From positions 9,678 through 17,188 of the forward strand of contig NVXN01000005.1 in the NCBI GenBank assembly GCA_002733915.1: a DNA stretch of 7,511 bases. The letters run 5' to 3'. Every line of letters begins with the position of its first letter. The first letter of the stretch is position 1. Under the pieces are notes generated by a model. It ran no database searches, was not told where the DNA came from, and was given only the letters and a program-made list of their open reading frames with translations. The DNA is from Aequorivita sp. (GTDB lineage Bacteria; Bacteroidota; Bacteroidia; Flavobacteriales; Flavobacteriaceae). Shown piece after piece: positions 6,621 to 7,511 of this stretch. Both the position numbers and the translations under genes were made by a program.

Positions 6621-7511
6621 TTACTTTGTAAACATTTTTGCAACATCCTCAGCTTTTCGGTTTTGGCTGTAATCGTAAAAACCTTCGCCGCTTTTGGCAC
6701 CCAATTTTCCTGCCATTACCATATTGACCAACAAAGGGCAAGGAGCGTATTTAGGGTTCTTAAATCCTTCGTACATTACTTTTAAAATAGAAAGACAAAC
6801 ATCCAAGCCAATAAAATCTGCCAATGCCAGTGGGCCCATTGGGTGCGCCATCCCTAACTTCATTACGGTATCAATCTCTTTCACGCCAGCAACACCATTG
6901 TAAAGTGTTTCAATTGCTTCATTTATCATGGGCATCAAAATACGGTTTGCCACAAAGCCAGGGTAATCATTAACTTCAACGGGAACTTTGTTTAATTTTT
7001 TTGAAAGCTCTTCCACCGTTTTGAAAGTTTCTTCGCTGGTGCTGTAACCTTTAATGATTTCCACCAATTTCATAATCGGGACCGGATTCATAAAGTGCAT
7101 TCCTATAACCATTTCGGGACGCGACGTTACTGAGGCAATCTGCGTAATTGAAATAGACGAAGTATTGCTAGCAAGAATGGTATCGTCTGGACAGAACTTG
7201 TCCAAATCGCGAAAAATTTTCAACTTCAGGTCCACATTTTCCGTTGCGGCTTCCACCACAAGACTTGCGTATTCCACGCCTTCCTCAAGATTGGTATAAG
7301 TGGTTATGTTTTTTAGGGTTCGTTTCTTATCGGCTTCAGTAATGGTTTCCTTTGCAACCATTCTATCCAAATTTTTAGTGATGGTCGCTATTCCTTTATC
7401 AAGTGATGCTTGGTGAAGATCAATCAATTGTACTTTATAATCAAACTGTGCGAAGGTGTGGGCTATTCCATTGCCCATGGTTCCTGTGCCTATTACTGCT
7501 ACGTTTTTCAT
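6621..7511 (-). CDS. hbd: 3-hydroxybutyryl-CoA (3-hydroxyacyl-CoA) dehydrogenase
   Basis: This enzyme oxidises L-3-hydroxyacyl-CoA to 3-oxoacyl-CoA with NAD, or catalyses the reverse reaction, in beta-oxidation or butyryl-CoA/PHB-type pathways. The 296 residues form the standard two-domain protein: a Rossmann fold with G8-TGTMG13 and D31 after the second strand (favouring NAD over NADP), followed by the helical C-terminal domain. The catalytic residues align with the classic HAD set by spacing: S118 (NTSS), H139 (MHFMNPVPIMKLVEII), E151 and N189 (FVANR). It ends with AKSGEGFYDY, typical of the family. The ATG is formed by the last three bases of the window; MKNVAVIGTGTMG is the usual start, so the gene is probably complete, although upstream context is not visible. 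It is the first gene of the visible - strand series. Single-domain length means it lacks the crotonase part of the fused FadB type. Confidence 0.96.
   Translation of the reverse strand: MKNVAVIGTGTMGNGIAHTFAQFDYKVQLIDLHQASLDKGIATITKNLDRMVAKETITEADKKRTLKNITTYTNLEEGVEYASLVVEAATENVDLKLKIFRDLDKFCPDDTILASNTSSISITQIASVTSRPEMVIGMHFMNPVPIMKLVEIIKGYSTSEETFKTVEELSKKLNKVPVEVNDYPGFVANRILMPMINEAIETLYNGVAGVKEIDTVMKLGMAHPMGPLALADFIGLDVCLSILKVMYEGFKNPKYAPCPLLVNMVMAGKLGAKSGEGFYDYSQNRKAEDVAKMFTK

Larger units (their letters stand above)
1437..7511 (-). other. Probable six-gene operon: hbd, DUF1015, yggS, exonuclease, channel, miaA
   Basis: Six genes lie on the same strand with gaps of 46, 11, 26 and 38 bases and a final one-base overlap (TAATG). 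I see no terminator-like hairpin in these gaps. The terminator at 1425-1453 closes the series. The promoter of the first gene lies beyond the right edge. Internal promoters are possible in the 46- and 38-base gaps but no convincing one is visible. Whether all six genes are on one transcript is inferred from spacing. Confidence 0.6.

Noticed and set aside
1..7511. Hidden defence, mobile or secretion system
   Set aside because: Every gene belongs to a recognisable chromosomal family, gaps are small, and there are no integrase, transposase, direct-repeat arrays or tRNA-end attachment sites.

Overview
The window looks like chromosomal DNA from a member of the Bacteroidota, most likely the class Flavobacteriia (family Flavobacteriaceae). 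The DNA is AT-rich, start codons are preceded by A-rich stretches rather than Shine-Dalgarno sequences, and the two-component pair closely resembles Bacteroides RprX/RprY (H-box MTHEFKTP in the kinase; DLCILDVMMP and TAKAMKED in the regulator). MiaA also has the HHFI variant I associate with this phylum. Assignment below class level is not supported.

Layout: positions 1-1398 on the + strand hold the 3' part of a sensor histidine kinase gene, cut by the left edge, followed 4 bases later by its OmpR-type response regulator. Positions 1437-7511 hold six genes, all on the - strand. In their transcription order these are 3-hydroxybutyryl-CoA dehydrogenase (its ATG is the last three bases of the window), a DUF1015 protein, a YggS/PLPBP-type pyridoxal phosphate-binding protein, a DEDDh exonuclease fused to a GIY-YIG/UvrC-like module, a six-helix voltage-gated-type potassium channel with a C-terminal zinc ribbon, and the tRNA prenyltransferase MiaA. 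Spacings are 46, 11, 26 and 38 bases and finally a one-base stop/start overlap, so they are probably read as one transcript or a few overlapping ones. The two groups converge on a symmetric hairpin with A and T tracts at 1425-1453, which should stop transcription from both sides and carries the last codons of miaA in one arm.

The genes do not form one obvious pathway. They combine envelope-stress-type signalling, fatty acid/acyl-CoA metabolism, PLP homeostasis, DNA repair, ion transport and tRNA modification. This looks like an ordinary housekeeping neighbourhood, and I see no mobile element, CRISPR array, RNA gene, toxin-antitoxin pair or defence island. No gene-free stretch exceeds about 46 bases. 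The points most worth a second look are the exonuclease/UvrC-like fusion with a conserved cysteine set, the channel's zinc ribbon and its apparent TTG start, the uncharacterised DUF1015 protein with its ADGHHR motif, and a palindromic repeat-like sequence inside the yggS gene.
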